This document shows positions 47,728 through 58,300 of a stretch of 64,000 nt of DNA, piece by piece; within the stretch, counting starts at the first letter, position 1, and every line of letters starts with the position of its first letter. Position numbers and translations under genes: made by a program. Below the pieces are notes generated by a model that had not been told where the DNA came from, did not search any database, and saw only the letters and a program-made list of their open reading frames with translations. Origin of the DNA: Streptomyces pyxinicus (GTDB lineage Bacteria; Actinomycetota; Actinomycetes; Streptomycetales; Streptomycetaceae); contig NZ_JANUGP010000012.1 in NCBI RefSeq assembly GCF_024753135.1, positions 124,001-188,000 of the forward strand, in the 5' to 3' direction.

Positions 47728-49890
47728 ATGGACGGAAAACCGGTGCCCGGCACGCAGCGGCGCGACCGGTGCGACGCCGGCCGCGAGGGCGGCCGACCGG
47801 CCGGTGGAGGTGGACCCGGTATGGCAGTGGACTCCTTCGAGACCGGCCCCGCGGAACAGCGGCCCGAGCCGCCACCCCGGGCGACCGGCCTGCTGGACGT
47901 GCTCAGCGTGGCCGCGGTGGCCCTGGACACCCAGGGCCGGGTGGTCTTCTGGACCCCGCAGGCCGAGGAACTGTTCGGCTACACCGCCGAGGAGGCGCTC
48001 GGCCGGCACGCGGCCCGGCTGCTCGTCCAGCCCGAGCACCTGGGGGCCGTGGTCAGTCTGTTCACGGACGTGCTGGAGACCGGACGCGGCTGGGCCGGCG
48101 CGTTCCCGGTGCGGCACAAGGACGGCACCAGCCGGCTGACCGAGTTCCGCACCATGCGGCTGCTGGACGACCTCGGGGATGTCTACGCCCTGGGCATCGC
48201 GGCCGACCACACCCTGCTGCAGCGGGTCGAGACCGACCTGGCCCTGTGCGAGCAGCTCGTCAACCAGTCCCCCATCGGCCTGGCCCTGCTCGACCCCGAC
48301 CTGCGCTACCTGCTGGTCAACCCGGCGCTCCAGCGCATCGACGGCATCCCGGCCGAGGAGCACATCGGCCGGCACCTGCGCGAGACCCTGCCCTTCCCGG
48401 ACGTCGACACCGTCGAGTCCGCGCTGCGCCAGGTGCTGACCACCGGCACGCCGCTGCTCGACCAGTACCACGTGGGCCGCCCCCCGTCCGACCCCGGCAA
48501 CGAGCACGCCTGGTCGCTGTCCTTCTACCGGCTCGCCGATCCCGGCGGCCGGGTGCTGGGCGCCGCCGTCTCGGTCGTGGACGTCACCGAGCGGCACCGG
48601 GCGGCGGGCGAGGCCGACCGGGCGCGGCGGCGGCTGGCGCTGGTGGCCGAGGCGTCCACGCGGGTCGGCACCACGCTGGACGTCCAGGAGACCGCCCGCG
48701 AGCTGGCCGAGATCGCCGCGCCGGCGCTCGCGGACGTGGTGGCGGTGGACATCCTCGACTCGGCGCTGTCCTGCCGCCCCATGAGCCGCCCGGACAACGG
48801 TCCGGAGCTGTTCCGGGCGCTCGCCCTGAAGGCCTCCCATCCGACGGTCGCCGAGCGCGCCGCCGACCCGCCCGGCGACCTGGCCGCCTACGAGGGCGAC
48901 CGGCTGGTCACCCTGTGCGTGCACACCGGCCGCCCGGTGCTGGTCCAGCGGGTCGGACCGGAGGACCTGCCGCGGATCGCCCGGGACGCCGAGGCCGGCG
49001 CGCTGCTGGCGCGGGCGGGTGTGCACTCGTACCTCGCGGTGCCGCTGATCGCGCACGGCGAGGTGATCGGCGCGCTGGACCTCAAACGGACCCGGAATCC
49101 GGCGCCGTTCGACGAGGACGACGTCGTGCTCGCCGGCGAGCTGGCCGGCCGGGCCGCCGTGGCCATCGACAACGCCCGCTGGTTCCAGAGCGTCCGCAAC
49201 ACCGCCCTCACCCTCCAGCGCAGCCTGCTGCCCGACCACTCCGCGCACCACACCGGCCTGGAGGTGGCGTCCCGCTACCAGCCGGCCCAGGCCACCAGCG
49301 AGGTCGGCGGCGACTGGTACGACGTGATCCCGCTGGCCGGCGACAAGACGGCGCTGGTCGTCGGGGACGTCATGGGCAACGGCATCGACGCGGCCGCCAC
49401 CATGGGCCGGCTGCGCACCGCCACCTGCGCGTACGCCGAACTCGACCTCGATCCCGGCGAGGTGCTCCAGCATCTGGACAAGGTCACCTGCGACCTGGAG
49501 CACTACATCGTGACGTGCCTGTACGCCGTGTACGAGCCGCGCACCCGGCGGTGCACGATCGCCAACGCCGGGCACATGCCGCCCGCCCTCGCCCGCCCCG
49601 GCCGGGCACCCACCCTCCTCGACCTGCCCAGCGGCGCCCCGCTCGGCGTCGGCGGCATCACCTTCCGCACCACCACCGTGGACCTGGGCCCCGGCGACCT
49701 GCTGGTGCTGTACACCGACGGCCTGGTGGAGACCCGGCAGCACGCCATCGACGACCGGCTGAACGTCCTGCTGAGCTTCCTTGACGAACCCCACCGCCCG
49801 CTGGAGGAGACCTGCGACCTGCTCCTGCACGGCCTGCGCCACCCCGACGACCACGACGACGTGGCACTGCTCATCGCGCGGGCGCTGTAG
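47728..49890 (+). CDS. PAS-PAS-GAF-SpoIIE phosphatase
   Basis: 720-residue cytosolic regulator phosphatase. A first PAS (LLDVLSVAAVALDTQGRVVF), a second PAS (CEQLVNQSPIGLALLDPDLR) and a GAF domain (RVGTTLDVQETARELAEIAA to AVAIDNARWF) precede a PP2C/SpoIIE domain with GGDWYDVIPL, VVGDVMGNGIDAAATMG, IANAGHMPPAL and LYTDGLVETRQ. Unlike its divergent neighbour it has no C-terminal ATPase domain. ATG 47728 has GGAGG upstream; ATG 47821 would shorten the poorly conserved N-terminus. It shares an AT-rich divergent promoter with the 45159 gene. Confidence 0.92.
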   Translation: MDGKPVPGTQRRDRCDAGREGGRPAGGGGPGMAVDSFETGPAEQRPEPPPRATGLLDVLSVAAVALDTQGRVVFWTPQAEELFGYTAEEALGRHAARLLVQPEHLGAVVSLFTDVLETGRGWAGAFPVRHKDGTSRLTEFRTMRLLDDLGDVYALGIAADHTLLQRVETDLALCEQLVNQSPIGLALLDPDLRYLLVNPALQRIDGIPAEEHIGRHLRETLPFPDVDTVESALRQVLTTGTPLLDQYHVGRPPSDPGNEHAWSLSFYRLADPGGRVLGAAVSVVDVTERHRAAGEADRARRRLALVAEASTRVGTTLDVQETARELAEIAAPALADVVAVDILDSALSCRPMSRPDNGPELFRALALKASHPTVAERAADPPGDLAAYEGDRLVTLCVHTGRPVLVQRVGPEDLPRIARDAEAGALLARAGVHSYLAVPLIAHGEVIGALDLKRTRNPAPFDEDDVVLAGELAGRAAVAIDNARWFQSVRNTALTLQRSLLPDHSAHHTGLEVASRYQPAQATSEVGGDWYDVIPLAGDKTALVVGDVMGNGIDAAATMGRLRTATCAYAELDLDPGEVLQHLDKVTCDLEHYIVTCLYAVYEPRTRRCTIANAGHMPPALARPGRAPTLLDLPSGAPLGVGGITFRTTTVDLGPGDLLVLYTDGLVETRQHAIDDRLNVLLSFLDEPHRPLEETCDLLLHGLRHPDDHDDVALLIARAL

Positions 49891-49911
49891 CCGGGAGCCG
49901 ACGACGCCTTA

Positions 49912-49927
49912 GTTCACGTACGTGAAC
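49912..49927. promoter_or_regulatory. 16-bp perfect palindrome upstream of the GH88 gene
   Basis: GTTCACGTACGTGAAC is perfectly symmetric and ends 80 bases before the GH88 start. The form is typical of a LacI- or GntR-family operator for sugar-acid catabolism. It may also overlap the end of the phosphatase transcript, which stops at 49890. Confidence 0.65.
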
Positions 49928-50007
49928 CTTGCCCATATGGGTGTACGAGCACGCCCGTGCCAGACTCGCGCAACGTCCCCTGAACGTCGCCGAGTCGGAG
50001 GTCACTC

Positions 50008-51243
50008 ATGAGCGTTTCCCGGCGTGCCGTGCTCGCCGTGACGGCCGGCGTCACCGCGACCGCCGTCGCCGCACCGGCGCGGGCCGCGGGGACGGGTGGC
50101 GGCACCGGTCCGGACCCGGCGCCGACCGTCCGCGCGCTGCGCACGGCGGCCGACTACGCGGTGGCGAAACTGCGCGCCGTCGCGCCGGGGGTGACCGGCT
50201 TCCCGGTCGGGACGAGGTCCGAGAAGTGGACGTTCTCGGGGAACGGTGACTGGGTGGGCGGGTTCTGGCCGGGCACGCTGTGGATGGCGTACCTGTACAG
50301 CGGCGACGAGACGTTCCGGACGCTGGCCCTCGACTCCGCCCGCGGCCTCGCGCCCCGCCGCCACGACACGACCACCCACGACCTCGGGTTCCTGTTCTAC
50401 CCGTCCTGGGTCACCGCCTGGCGGCTGACCGGCGAGGAGAGCTGGCGGGCGGGCGCCGTCGAGGCGGCCGACTCGCTGATCCGGCGCTACAACCCGCGCG
50501 GCCGCTTCCTCCGGGCCTGGGGAGCGCTCGACGACCCCCACAACGCCGGTCGCACGATCATGGACACCCTGATGAACCTCGATCTGCTGGACTTCGCGAG
50601 CCGGCAGACAGGCGACGAGAAGTACCGGCGTATCGCGGTGGAGCACGCGAGAACCGCGCAGCGGGTGTTCCCCCGGGCGGACGGATCGACCCCGCACGTC
50701 TACGACTTCGACCCCGGCACCGGTGCCCCGATCGGCCCGGACACGGTCCAGGGGTACAGCCCCGCCTCGTGCTGGTCGCGCGGGCAGGCCTGGGGCATCT
50801 ACGGCTTCACGACCGTCTACCGGCGCACCGGGGAACGGGAGTTCCTGGCGACGGCACGTCAACTCGCCGACTACGCGGTGGGGGTGCTGACCCCCGACCA
50901 CGTGCCCGTCTGGGACTACCGCGCACCGCAGCAGCCCCACGACGTCAAGGACGCGTCGGCGGGCGCCGTCATGGCGTGCGGCCTGCTCGACCTGGCCGCC
51001 GCGACCGGCGTCTCCCGGTACCGGGAGGTCGCGCTGCGCATCCTGACCGCCCTGTCGGAGACCTGCCTGACGACGGAGTCGGACCGCGCGGAGGCGATCG
51101 TGGCCCGCTGCACCCGCAACCGGCCCGCCGAGGACGGCATCGAGATCTCCCTGCCCTACGCCGACTACTACCTCCTCGAAGGCATCCTGCGCGTGTTGCG
51201 GCCGAGGGACGTCGACCGGGCCGTCGACCTCTCGACGGTGTGA
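50008..51243 (+). CDS. Tat-exported GH88 unsaturated glucuronyl hydrolase-like enzyme
   Basis: 411-residue exported enzyme of the GH88 type, which hydrolyses unsaturated uronic acids left by polysaccharide lyases. The N-terminus is a Tat-like signal (SVSRRAVLAVTAGVTATAVA, cleavage near ARA-A 27). The alpha6/alpha6-barrel motifs GDWVGGFWPGTLWM, HDLGFLFYPSW and GRTIMDTLMNLDLL are present. The two key acids fall at Asp125 and Asp186, separated by 61 residues as in characterised members (Asp88 and Asp149 in the Bacillus enzyme). GGAGG precedes the ATG. No lyase gene is adjacent. A perfect palindrome upstream suggests sugar-responsive control. Confidence 0.9.
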   Translation: MSVSRRAVLAVTAGVTATAVAAPARAAGTGGGTGPDPAPTVRALRTAADYAVAKLRAVAPGVTGFPVGTRSEKWTFSGNGDWVGGFWPGTLWMAYLYSGDETFRTLALDSARGLAPRRHDTTTHDLGFLFYPSWVTAWRLTGEESWRAGAVEAADSLIRRYNPRGRFLRAWGALDDPHNAGRTIMDTLMNLDLLDFASRQTGDEKYRRIAVEHARTAQRVFPRADGSTPHVYDFDPGTGAPIGPDTVQGYSPASCWSRGQAWGIYGFTTVYRRTGEREFLATARQLADYAVGVLTPDHVPVWDYRAPQQPHDVKDASAGAVMACGLLDLAAATGVSRYREVALRILTALSETCLTTESDRAEAIVARCTRNRPAEDGIEISLPYADYYLLEGILRVLRPRDVDRAVDLSTV

Positions 51244-51513
51244 AGGGGGCCGTGGCGGGCCCCGGGCCCGGGCCGAAGCGGTCCGAGATGCCGGGCCGGG
51301 AAAGGGCGGCTAGCGTGAAGACAAGGGCCGCGTTCCGGAGGGGACGTCCGTCGTCGCAGACGAAAGCCCACGTCAGGGCGGTCGCCCGCGCCGCACACCC
51401 GTCCCCCTCCTTTGACGCGGCAACACGTGTGGCCGCACCGTGAACTCGTCACGGCGGCCCGGCCATCCCCTCGACGCGGCGACCCCCGCGAGGGGTGGAA
51501 AGAAGGTAGGCCC

Positions 51514-51771
51514 ATGAAAGGACAACGCGCGAGGCGTCTCTTCGCACTGTCTGCGGTCGGCGTTCTCATGGCCGGAGGCGCCGCCGTCGGCGTAGCGGGC
51601 ACGGCATCGGCCGCCACCTCCACCCACGCACCCACCAACCGCGGCTGCTCCTACGGCAGCTTCTGGGGCGGCTGCAACCGCGGTGGCTTCTACCCCGGCG
51701 GTTACTACCCGGGTGGCTACTACCCCAGCGGCGTCCTGAGCCCCGGTGTCGTCGTGGTCGTCGTGGGCTGA
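51514..51771 (+). CDS. Small secreted Gly/Tyr-rich protein
   Basis: 85-residue protein with a Sec signal peptide (basic RARR start, core LFALSAVGVLMAGGAAVGV, cleavage near ASA-A 33). The short mature part has two Cys (NRGCSYGSFWGGCNRGGF), GGYYP repeats and a Val-rich C-terminus. ATG 51514 follows AAGGTAGG. It may be a surface or matrix protein; the family was not recognised. A strong hairpin follows 35 bases after the stop. Confidence 0.75.
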   Translation: MKGQRARRLFALSAVGVLMAGGAAVGVAGTASAATSTHAPTNRGCSYGSFWGGCNRGGFYPGGYYPGGYYPSGVLSPGVVVVVVG

Positions 51772-51805
51772 CGGTCCCGGAGACACGACGGCGGCGAAGC
51801 CCCGG

Positions 51806-51846
51806 ACCCCCCGTGCGCGGAGCCGTTCGGCTCGCTCACGGGGGGT
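51806..51846 (+). terminator. Strong hairpin terminator after the small secreted protein
   Basis: ACCCCCCGTG pairs perfectly with CACGGGGGGT. A second inner stem (GCGGAGCC with GGCTCGC) closes on a short TTCG-like loop, so the whole 41 bases fold into one hairpin. Confidence 0.88.
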
Positions 51847-52342
51847 CTGTCGTGCAGGGCGCTGTCCCGTCCCGGCGCCCTGTGCGTCCAGCGCCGGGGA
51901 CTTCCGGGTTCGACATACGTCGTGCGCCCCGGAGAGCGTCACCCGGCGGCGTGCCGACCACCGCCGCACCTCCTCCGCCGTCCGTCCTTCCGCACACCGC
52001 CGGCCCGCCGGCGCCCGCATGCGCCGGCCGTCTCGCCGAACCGGGCAGCCCGCGCGTGGGGGCGCCCGCCGGTCGGCGAGGCGCAGGCGCGGGCCCGGGA
52101 GTCCCTGGACGGCGTGGAGGGGGCACGGGCGCTGGAACTCCTGAGAGGACGACACGGTCGTTTGGGGGGCCACGCAGCGCTCGCACCTCGGCCCGCCCGA
52201 ACCCCGCACCCACCGCGCCACCGCCGACCGTCGCCAGGTCGGGTGACGCTCGCCCCCGACTCCGCGTGTCGGCCGCCGGGCCGCCGTACTCTGCCCGGCG
52301 GGCCGGCACGACGCGGCCGGCGGAGCGAGGGGGCGAAGCCTG
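51847..52342. other. Intergenic region upstream of the PKS, no gene recognised
   Basis: About 500 bases between the terminator and the PKS start. Several reading frames are open in both directions but all have low-complexity Arg/Pro/Ala composition and none resembles a protein family. The PKS promoter must lie here; no operator was recognised. The ribosome-binding site before GTG 52343 is weak (GAGGGGG, ten bases upstream). Confidence 0.6.
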
Positions 52343-55300
52343 GTGGGTACGGCCGAGACGTACGAGGTGCGACCGGTACCGGAGTTACTGCGCGAGAACT
52401 CCGCACGCCACGGTGACAGGCTCGCGTTCGCCGACGACCGGCGTGCGGTCGGCTGGGCCGAACTGGAGCGCCGTACCGCACGGTTGGCGGTGGGACTGGG
52501 CGCCGGCCGGGGCGCCCGGGTGGCGTTCTGCCTCGACGGCGGTGTGGAACTGGCCGAGGGACTGCTCGCCACGGTAAGGGCCGGCGCGGTCGGCGTGCCC
52601 TGGAGCGCGCGCGCCACCGACGCCGAACTCGCCGGGCTGCTGGCCGACTGCGAGCCGGCCGTGCTCGTCACCGACCGGCACAACCTGCCGCGCCTCGCCA
52701 AGCTGACGGCGGGCCGGCCGGTCCGGCTGGTGGTGACGGGCGAGGGCCCGCCGCCGGCCGGCACCACGGGCTACCAGGCCCTCACCGCCGTACCCGCGCC
52801 CCCGCCGCCCGACGACCTGGGCCTGGACGAACCGGCCTGGCTGCTCTACACGTCCGGCACCTCCGGCACACCCCGGGCCGCGGTCTCCAGCCAGCGGTCC
52901 GCGCTGTGGTCCCCGTTCGCCTGCTATCTGCCGCGGCTCGGTCTGTCGGCGTCGGACCGGCTGCTGTGGCCGCTGCCGCTGTCGCACACCTACGCGCACT
53001 CGCTGTGCGTGCTGGGCACCACCGTGGCCGGGGCGAGCGCCCGGATCACCGCCGTCCCCGAACCGGCCGCGCTGGCCCGGCTGGCCGCCGAGTTCGCGCC
53101 GACGGTCCTGGCCGGAGTCCCGCTGACCTACCGGCAGTTGCTCGACACCGGCCTCGGCGCGCTGCCCTCCTTGCGGCTCTGTGTCACCGCCGGCGCGCCC
53201 AGCGGCCCTGAACTGCGGGCACGGGTCCAAGAGCGGTTCGGGGCCCCGCTGCTCGACGGCTACGGCAGCACCGAGACCTGCGGCAAGATCGCCATGGAGG
53301 CGCCGGAGGGACCGCGAGTGCCCGGCGGCAGCGGGGCGCCGCTGCCCGGCATGGACGTCCGGATCGTGCGCCCCGGCGGCGAGGAGTCCGGCGCCGGGGA
53401 CGGCGAGATCTGGGTGCGCGGTCCCGGGGTCATGCTCGGCTACCACGGCCGGCCCGAGGAGACCGCGGCCGTGCTGCGCGACGGCTGGTACCGCACCGGC
53501 GACCTGGGACGGCTCGGCGAGGACGGCTCTCTGACCGTCACCGGGCGGCTGGGCGACCGGATCGTGCGCGGCGGCGAGAACGTCGACCCGGCCGAGGTCG
53601 AGCGGGTGCTGCGGGACCTGCCCGGGGTGCGGGACGCGGCCGTGGTGGCGCGGTCCCATCCGCTGCTCGGCGAGGTCCCGGTGGCGTACGTCGTCCCCGC
53701 GCACCGGGGCCTCGACGCGGCCGGGCTGCTGCGGGCCTGCGCGAGGGAACTGTCCGCGCACAAGGTGCCCGAGGAGATCCTGTTCCTCCCGGCCGTACCG
53801 CGCACCGCGGCCGGCAAGCCGCGCCGGGCCCTGCTGCGTGCGGCACTGGCCGGGCGGGAGCCGGACCTCCCCCCGCTCGCCGACCGCACGCCCGGTGAGC
53901 GGCGAGCCGCGCTGACCGCTCTGGTGTGCGAGGAGACCGCGGCGCTGCACGGGGCACCCGCCGAGCCCGAGCCCGGCGTCGCGTTCGCGGACCTGGGGCT
54001 GACCTCGATGGACGCGATGACCCTGTGGCACCGGCTGGGCCTGCGCACCGGCCTGCGTCTGCCGGCCACCCTGGTGTGGGACCACCCGAACCCGGCCGCC
54101 GTCGCCGCCTACCTGGACACCCGCCTGCACGCGAAGGCCGTACCCGCGAGGCCGGCCCCGTCGCGCGGCCCGGGCGCGGAACCGGTGGCGATCGTGGCCG
54201 TCGGCTGCCGCTACCCGGGCGGTGTGCACTCGCCCGAGGGCCTGTGGCGTCTGACGGCCCAGGGTGTGGACGCCACCGGCGACTTCCCGGCCGACCGGGG
54301 CTGGGACCTGGCGGCCCTGTACGACCCCGACCCCGACCGGCTCGGCACCACCTACGCCCGGCGCGGCGGGTTCCTCGACGACGTGGCCGGCTTCGACCCG
54401 CTCTTCTTCGGCATGTCGCCCCGCGAGGCCCTCGCCACCGATCCCCAGCAGCGGCTGCTGCTGGAGGTCGCCTGGGAGACCCTGGAGCGGGCCGGCATCC
54501 CCGCACCGGAGCTGCGCGGCTCCCGCACCGGTGTCTTCGTCGGCCTGATGCACGTCGGCTACGGCACCGGCATCTCACCGCACGAACTGGAGTCCCAGGT
54601 CGGCATCGGCTCCTCGGGCAGTGTGGCGTCCGGCCGGATCTCCTACGTCCTGGGGCTGCGCGGGCCCACCCTGACCCTGGACACGGCCTGTTCGTCCTCG
54701 CTGGTCGCGCTGGACCTGGCCGCCAGGTCGCTGCGGGCCGGGGAGTGCGCGCTCGCGCTGGCGGGCGGGGTGACGGTGCTGTCGAGCCCGCAGCCGTTCA
54801 TCGCGTTCAGCCGGCAGCGCGCCCTGTCCCGGGACGGCCGCTGCCGGTCCTTCGCCGCGGGCGCGGACGGCACCGCCTGGGCCGAGGGCGTGGGCCTCGT
54901 CCTGCTGGAGAGGCTGTCGGACGCGCGGCGCGACGGCCATCCGGTGCTGGCGGTGCTGCGCGGCTCCGCCGTCAACTCCGACGGCGCCTCGAACGGCCTG
55001 ACCGCGCCCAGTGGTGCGGCCCAACGGGAGCTGATCGAGCAGGCGTTGGCCGACGCGGGCCTGGCGGCGGCCGACGTGGACGCGGTCGAGGGGCACGGCA
55101 CCGGGACCGCGCTCGGCGACCCGATCGAGGCCGGCGTGCTGCTGGCCACCTACGGGCAAGGCCGTGATCCGGCGGACCCGCTGTGGCTCGGCTCGGTGAA
55201 GTCGAACCTCGGACACACCCAGGCCGCCGCGGGCGTCGCCGGGCTGATCAAGATGATCGAGGCGATGCGGCACGGCGAACTGCCCGCCTCGCTGTACGCG

Positions 55301-58300
55301 GACCCGCCCTCGCCGCACGTCGACTGGTCCGCGGGCGCGGTACGGCTGCTCGACCGGGCCCGGCCCTGGCCGCGCCGCGACCGGCCGCGCCGGGCGGCGG
55401 TCTCGTCCTTCGGCATCGGCGGCACCAACGCCCACGTGATCATCGAGGAGCCCCCCGCGCCGGCCGCCGAGCCGGCACCGGCGCACCGGTTCCCGGTCGC
55501 CCCCTGGCTGGTCGGCGGCGGCGACGAGGCGGGCCTGCGGGCCCACGCGGCGGCACTGGCCGACCGGTTGACCTGCACCGCCGCCCCACTGGACGCGGCC
55601 GACTCGCTGGACGTCGCGTACTCGCTGGCGACGACCAGGGCACCGCTGCCGCACCGGGCCGCCGTCGTGGCCCCCGACGCCGAGGGCCTGTCGGCCGGGC
55701 TGCGCGCCCTCGCGGCCGGCACCGACAGCCCGGCCCTGCTGCGCGGCACCGCACGCAACCGCCCCCGGGTCGCCCTCCTCTGCGCGGGCCAGGGTGCCCA
55801 GCGATCCGGCATGGGCCGTGAACTGCGGGCCGCCTTCCCGGCGTTCGACGCCGCCTTCACCGCCCTGTGCGAGGAGTTCACGCCCTGGCTCGACCGGCCG
55901 CTGCCGGAGGTGATCGACGCGTCCGACGAGGGCCTGCTGCACCGGACGGACTACGCGCAGCCCGCCCTGTTCGCCTTCGAGGTCGCCCTGCACACCCTGC
56001 TCGCCGAACTGGGGGTGCGCCCCGACCACCTGGCCGGGCACTCGGTCGGCGAACTGGCCGCCGCCCACGTCGCGGGGGTGTTCTCCCGAGCCGACGCCGT
56101 GCGGCTGGTCGCCGCGCGGGGCCGGCTGATGGCCGCGCTGCCCGCCGGCGGTGCGATGGCCGCGGTCCGCGTGCCGCCGGCCGAGGTGACGGCACGGCTC
56201 GGGGACGTCCCGGGCCGGGTGGCGCTCGCCGCGGTCAACGGCCCCTCGTCGGTCGTGCTCTCCGGTGACGAGGACGCGGTCACGGCGCTGGCCGCCCTGC
56301 TGGGGCGGCCGGCGCGGCGGCTGCGGGTCAGCCACGCCTTCCACTCCCCGCTGCTGGACCCGATGCTGGCGGAGTTCCGGGCGGTCGCCGAGTCGGTGAC
56401 CTATCACCCGCCGACGATCCCGGTGGTGTCCACGCTGACCGGCCGCCCCGAGACGGACGCGCTCGCCACCGCGGACCACTGGGTACGGCAGGTCCGCGAG
56501 ACCGTCCGCTTCGCCGACGCGGTGGCCCGTCTGTCCGAGGACGGCGTCGGCGTGTTCGTCACGGCGGACCCCTCGGGCGCGCTCACGGGGGCGGCCGAGG
56601 AGTGCGTCGCGCCGGACGCGGACGCGGTGTTCACCTCCTGCGCGGACGGCCGTACGACACTGGAGGCGCTGGCCGCGCTGCATGTGCGCGGCGTGGACGT
56701 CGACTGGCGGGCGGTGTACGCGAACAGCGGTGCCCGTCGGCGCGCGCTGCCGACCTATCCCTTCCAGCGGCAGCGTTACTGGCTGACCGCCGTACGGCAG
56801 CCGGTCCCGCCCGGCCACCCCCTGATCGGGCATCCGCGGCCCGACGCCGACGGGCCCGGCATCCGGCACACGGCCGTGCTGTCCACCGCCCGCCACCCGT
56901 GGCTGGCCGACCACCGCATCGGTGACCGCGTACTGGTGCCGGCCACCGTCTTCGCCGAGCTGGCGTGCCGGGCCACCGGAGCGGACGGCCCGGTCCGGCT
57001 GGCCGAACTCGCCTTCCACGAGCCGCTGGTCCTGCCCGGGGCGGGGGCCGTGCGGGTCCAGGTGGTGGCCGGCGCCCCGGACGGCTCCGGTGGGCGGCCG
57101 GTGACGGTCTGGAGCCGCCCGGACACCGACGAGGCGGCGGACTGGACCCGGCACGCGACGGCGAGGCTCGCCGCGCCGGAGGCCCCGGCACCCGTCGGTC
57201 CGGCCGAGCCCTGGCCGCCCCCGGGTGCCCGACCCGTGCCCGTCGACTACGCGCGGCCGGCCGCGCACGGTCTGCGCTACGGGCCCGCGTTCCGCGCGGT
57301 GACCGGACTGTGGCGGCGGGACGGCGAGGTCTTCGCCGACCTGGCCCTGCCGCCGGGCGAGGCGGCGACGGCCGCCGCGTACACCCTGCACCCGGCGCTG
57401 TTCGACGCGGCCATGCACGCCGGCCCCCTGGCCGAGCGGCCCGGCGAGGCGGCGGGCCCGCCCCGGGTGCCGCTCGCCTGCACCGGCGTGTCCGTGTACG
57501 CGACCGGCGCCTCCGCCGCGCGGGCGGTGCTGCGGCGGCTCGGCCCGGACGAGTTCCGGGTCACCCTGAGCGACCCGGCGGGCCGCCCGCTCGCGGCCGT
57601 CCGCTCCCTGGTCACCCGCGCCCTGCCGGCGCCCACCGAGACCTACCGCCTGGCCTGGCGGCCCGCGGCACCGGTCCGGGACGCGAGTGAACCGGCCCGG
57701 GACCATGAGGTGCTGGACGTGGCGCGTCTGGCCGGGACCCTGCCCGAGGGCACCGGCGTGCCGGAGCGGGTGCGCGGGCTGCTGTCGGCCGTGCTGGAGC
57801 GGGTGCGGGAGTGGACGTCCGGCGCCCGTCCGGGCCGGCTGCTGGTCCTCACCCGCGAGGCGACCGGCACGGACCCGGACCCCGCCGAGGCCGCGGTCGC
57901 CGCGCTCGTGCGCAGTGCCCAGTCCGAGCACCCCGGCACGCTGGTGCTGGTCGACCGGCGCGGAACTCCGGCCTCGGAGACGGACCTTGAGGCGGCCCTT
58001 GAGGCGGCCCTGCGCTCGGGTGAGCCGGAGGTCGCCCTGCACGCGGGCGGGGTGCTGGTGCCCCGGCTGGAGCCCGCCGGCCCGCCCACCGAGGCGCCGC
58101 CCGCGCCGGCCCCCGACGGTACGGTGCTCATCACGGGTGGCACCGGAGCGCTCGGCGCGAGCCTGGCCCGGTACCTGGTCACGGAACTCGGGGTACGGCA
58201 CCTGCTGCTGACGAACCGGGACGGCCGTACTCCCGGCTGGGCGGCCGAACTCCCGGCGAGGGTAAGGGTGTCGGCCTGCGACATGGGCGACCGGGAGGCG

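Noticed and set aside
51847..52342. Additional small genes in the gap before the PKS
   Set aside because: Frames are open on both strands but all are Arg/Pro/Ala-rich without ribosome-binding sites or recognisable folds.
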